NCBI GenBank assembly: GCA_003537495.1 | Contig: DPSB01000094.1 | Location: 1 to 6,692, forward strand | Direction of reading: 5' to 3' | DNA: 6,692 bases | DNA from: Cytophagales bacterium | GTDB lineage: Bacteria > Bacteroidota > Bacteroidia > Cytophagales > Cyclobacteriaceae | Part shown: piece after piece, positions 5,780 to 6,692 of the stretch | Layout of the letters: each line of letters starts with the position of its first letter | How positions within the stretch are numbered: the first letter of the stretch is position 1 | Program-made: the position numbers and the translations under genes | The notes under the pieces: model-generated | The model's database searches: none | Seen by the model: the letters and a program-made list of their open reading frames with translations, nothing else | Told to the model about the DNA's origin: nothing

Positions 5780-5806
5780 ACCAGTCCGTTCTACCCAATA
5801 TACACT

Positions 5807-6112
5807 CTATCGTCTAATCGACAATTTTTTAATCATGGCATCATTCAGATTGCTCGCATAAACACCATAGGCATCTACCAGCACTCCTTTCACGCCTTCG
5901 TCAGAAGTAATGGCAAAAACAATACTGTTGTCATCCGTGCTGGACATGCCTTCAAATCGGTGAAATTCATCCACAGTAAAATTTTCCGGATTGAGTTGTA
6001 ACTGCAAGTCAGGACAGTCAATACAATCGGGTTTCAGGTTGAAATCAAATGTATATCCACGAACCTTCAAATCGTTTGTGGCTTCTGAGAGACTAGTATA
6101 GTGCTTTTTCAT
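5807..6112 (-). CDS. 101-aa Bacteroidota conserved protein of unknown function
   Basis: This small acidic soluble protein has no signal peptide or membrane helix. Recognisable stretches are LSEATNDLKVRGYTFDFNL (8-26), a CxxC pair at Cys30/Cys33, the segment FTVDEFHRFEGMSS, and VKGVLVDAYGVYASNL near the end. From memory, this pattern belongs to a short protein family widespread in Bacteroidota that databases often label 'phosphoribosylpyrophosphate synthetase'. At about 100 residues it cannot be a full PRPP synthetase (over 300 residues) and has none of its PRPP-binding loop, so that label should not be transferred. It lies 35 bp after the lipoprotein gene and 27 bp before pirin, with an A-rich leader (AAATAAAAAAC) before the ATG. 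Function unknown. Confidence 0.85.
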   Translation of the reverse strand: MKKHYTSLSEATNDLKVRGYTFDFNLKPDCIDCPDLQLQLNPENFTVDEFHRFEGMSSTDDNSIVFAITSDEGVKGVLVDAYGVYASNLNDAMIKKLSIRR

Positions 6113-6147
6113 TGTTTTTTATTTCAAGGGGTATCTACGTTAATTTT

Positions 6148-6692
6148 TTAATACGTCCACACTTGGGGCGAAAGGGTTTCAAACGACTCATTCCCTTCCT
6201 TTACATTTCTGCTTTCATTGAACAGTCCATTCGCCATCAGCCCTAACAGCTCAACATGCATTTCGCTATCGGAAATCCACAATGTTATTTTGGCACTACT
6301 TCCGCGCAATGAATACCTCCCTTTCAGGATAGGTAGTTTGGTGCTGTCGTCCAGTAGACAAATGGTCCAATCCCGACAATTTCCATATTGTAGGCGAGTT
6401 CCATCCTCCAATTCAAATCCGCCTCTTACTTTCTTTGCCGTCCATTCCGATTTATCACTTTCTGATCGAACGATGATAACATCTTTTTCATAATCAATGT
6501 GACTAATTTCATTATTGAAATTAAACGTCAATTCGCGCGGCCCGGTCATGTTGAGAATAATATCCTTCTTGTTACCTTGGCTGGTTGCAGTAAACTGACG
6601 AATCCGGGTATTCAGGCTTACTGTTCCAGAGTAGACAGCACCCTTCGTGTCATAATCCTGTGAACAGCCTGTGAATATCATTGCCAATAAAA
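6148..6692 (-). CDS. Lipoprotein of unknown function, 5' end outside the window
   Basis: The frame stays open to the right edge and reads LLAMIFTGCSQDYDTKG, the hydrophobic end of a lipoprotein signal peptide followed by a lipobox with Cys, so a few N-terminal codons are missing. Calling the start at the in-window TTG (6687) or ATG (6681) would cut the signal peptide. The mature part, about 170 residues, is rich in beta-strand-like segments (GAVYSGTVSLNTRIRQF, RELTFNFNN, KDVIIVRSESD) and contains two further Cys in NCRDWTICLLDD. I do not recognise the family. It would be membrane-anchored and periplasmic or surface-exposed. The downstream 101-aa gene begins 35 bp later on the same strand; whether they share a transcript is unclear. 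Confidence 0.82.
   Translation of the reverse strand, partial: LLAMIFTGCSQDYDTKGAVYSGTVSLNTRIRQFTATSQGNKKDIILNMTGPRELTFNFNNEISHIDYEKDVIIVRSESDKSEWTAKKVRGGFELEDGTRLQYGNCRDWTICLLDDSTKLPILKGRYSLRGSSAKITLWISDSEMHVELLGLMANGLFNESRNVKEGNESFETLSPQVWTY

Noticed and set aside
6148..6687. TTG at 6687 as the true start of the right-edge lipoprotein
   Set aside because: The frame continues open to the edge with more hydrophobic signal-peptide residues (LLAMIFTGC), so the real start is most likely outside the window.

Overview
The window looks like a chromosomal segment of a Bacteroidota bacterium, probably of the Cytophagales type. The reasons are low-to-moderate GC, A-rich leaders of the 'AAATAAA..ATG' kind instead of strong Shine-Dalgarno sites, lipoproteins with a Cys soon after a short signal peptide, and small proteins of types I associate with this phylum. 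Every gene I can support is read on the minus strand, so biological order runs from right to left.

Right half (6692 down to 3176): a lipoprotein cut by the window edge, a 101-aa protein of a Bacteroidota family often named 'phosphoribosylpyrophosphate synthetase' without good reason, a pirin, a TerC-type membrane protein and an OsmC-type thiol peroxidase. They are closely spaced (11 to 35 bp). Directly after osmC, and overlapping its last codons in another frame, is the C-terminal part of a glyoxalase/extradiol-dioxygenase (VOC) gene with no N-terminal module and no start codon. This is a pseudogene and looks like a deletion scar.

Middle (3175 to 2770): about 400 bp with no gene that I can support. 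It holds one short perfect hairpin and, at its left end, the likely control region of the next operon.

Left half (2769 down to 1): a compact operon with 8 to 16 bp gaps or 4-bp ATGA overlaps. It encodes a His-containing four-helix membrane protein, a Dps ferritin-like protein with a complete ferroxidase site, a TetR/AcrR repressor, a second small four-helix membrane protein, a small lipoprotein with a Cys/Met/His motif, a small cupin, and the first 43 codons of a TolC-type outer membrane efflux protein that runs out of the window. I recovered the TolC start by translating the left edge.

The most interesting signal is non-coding. An identical 16-bp sequence, GTGAATATTCACTAAC, containing a perfect palindrome, occurs twice: just upstream of the first gene of the left operon (2789-2804) and across the start of tolC (114-129). 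These are very probably operators of the TetR repressor encoded between them. The inferred logic is an autoregulated efflux/stress operon in which the tolC (and presumably RND pump) portion carries a second control point. The ligand of the repressor and the pump substrate cannot be read from this window.
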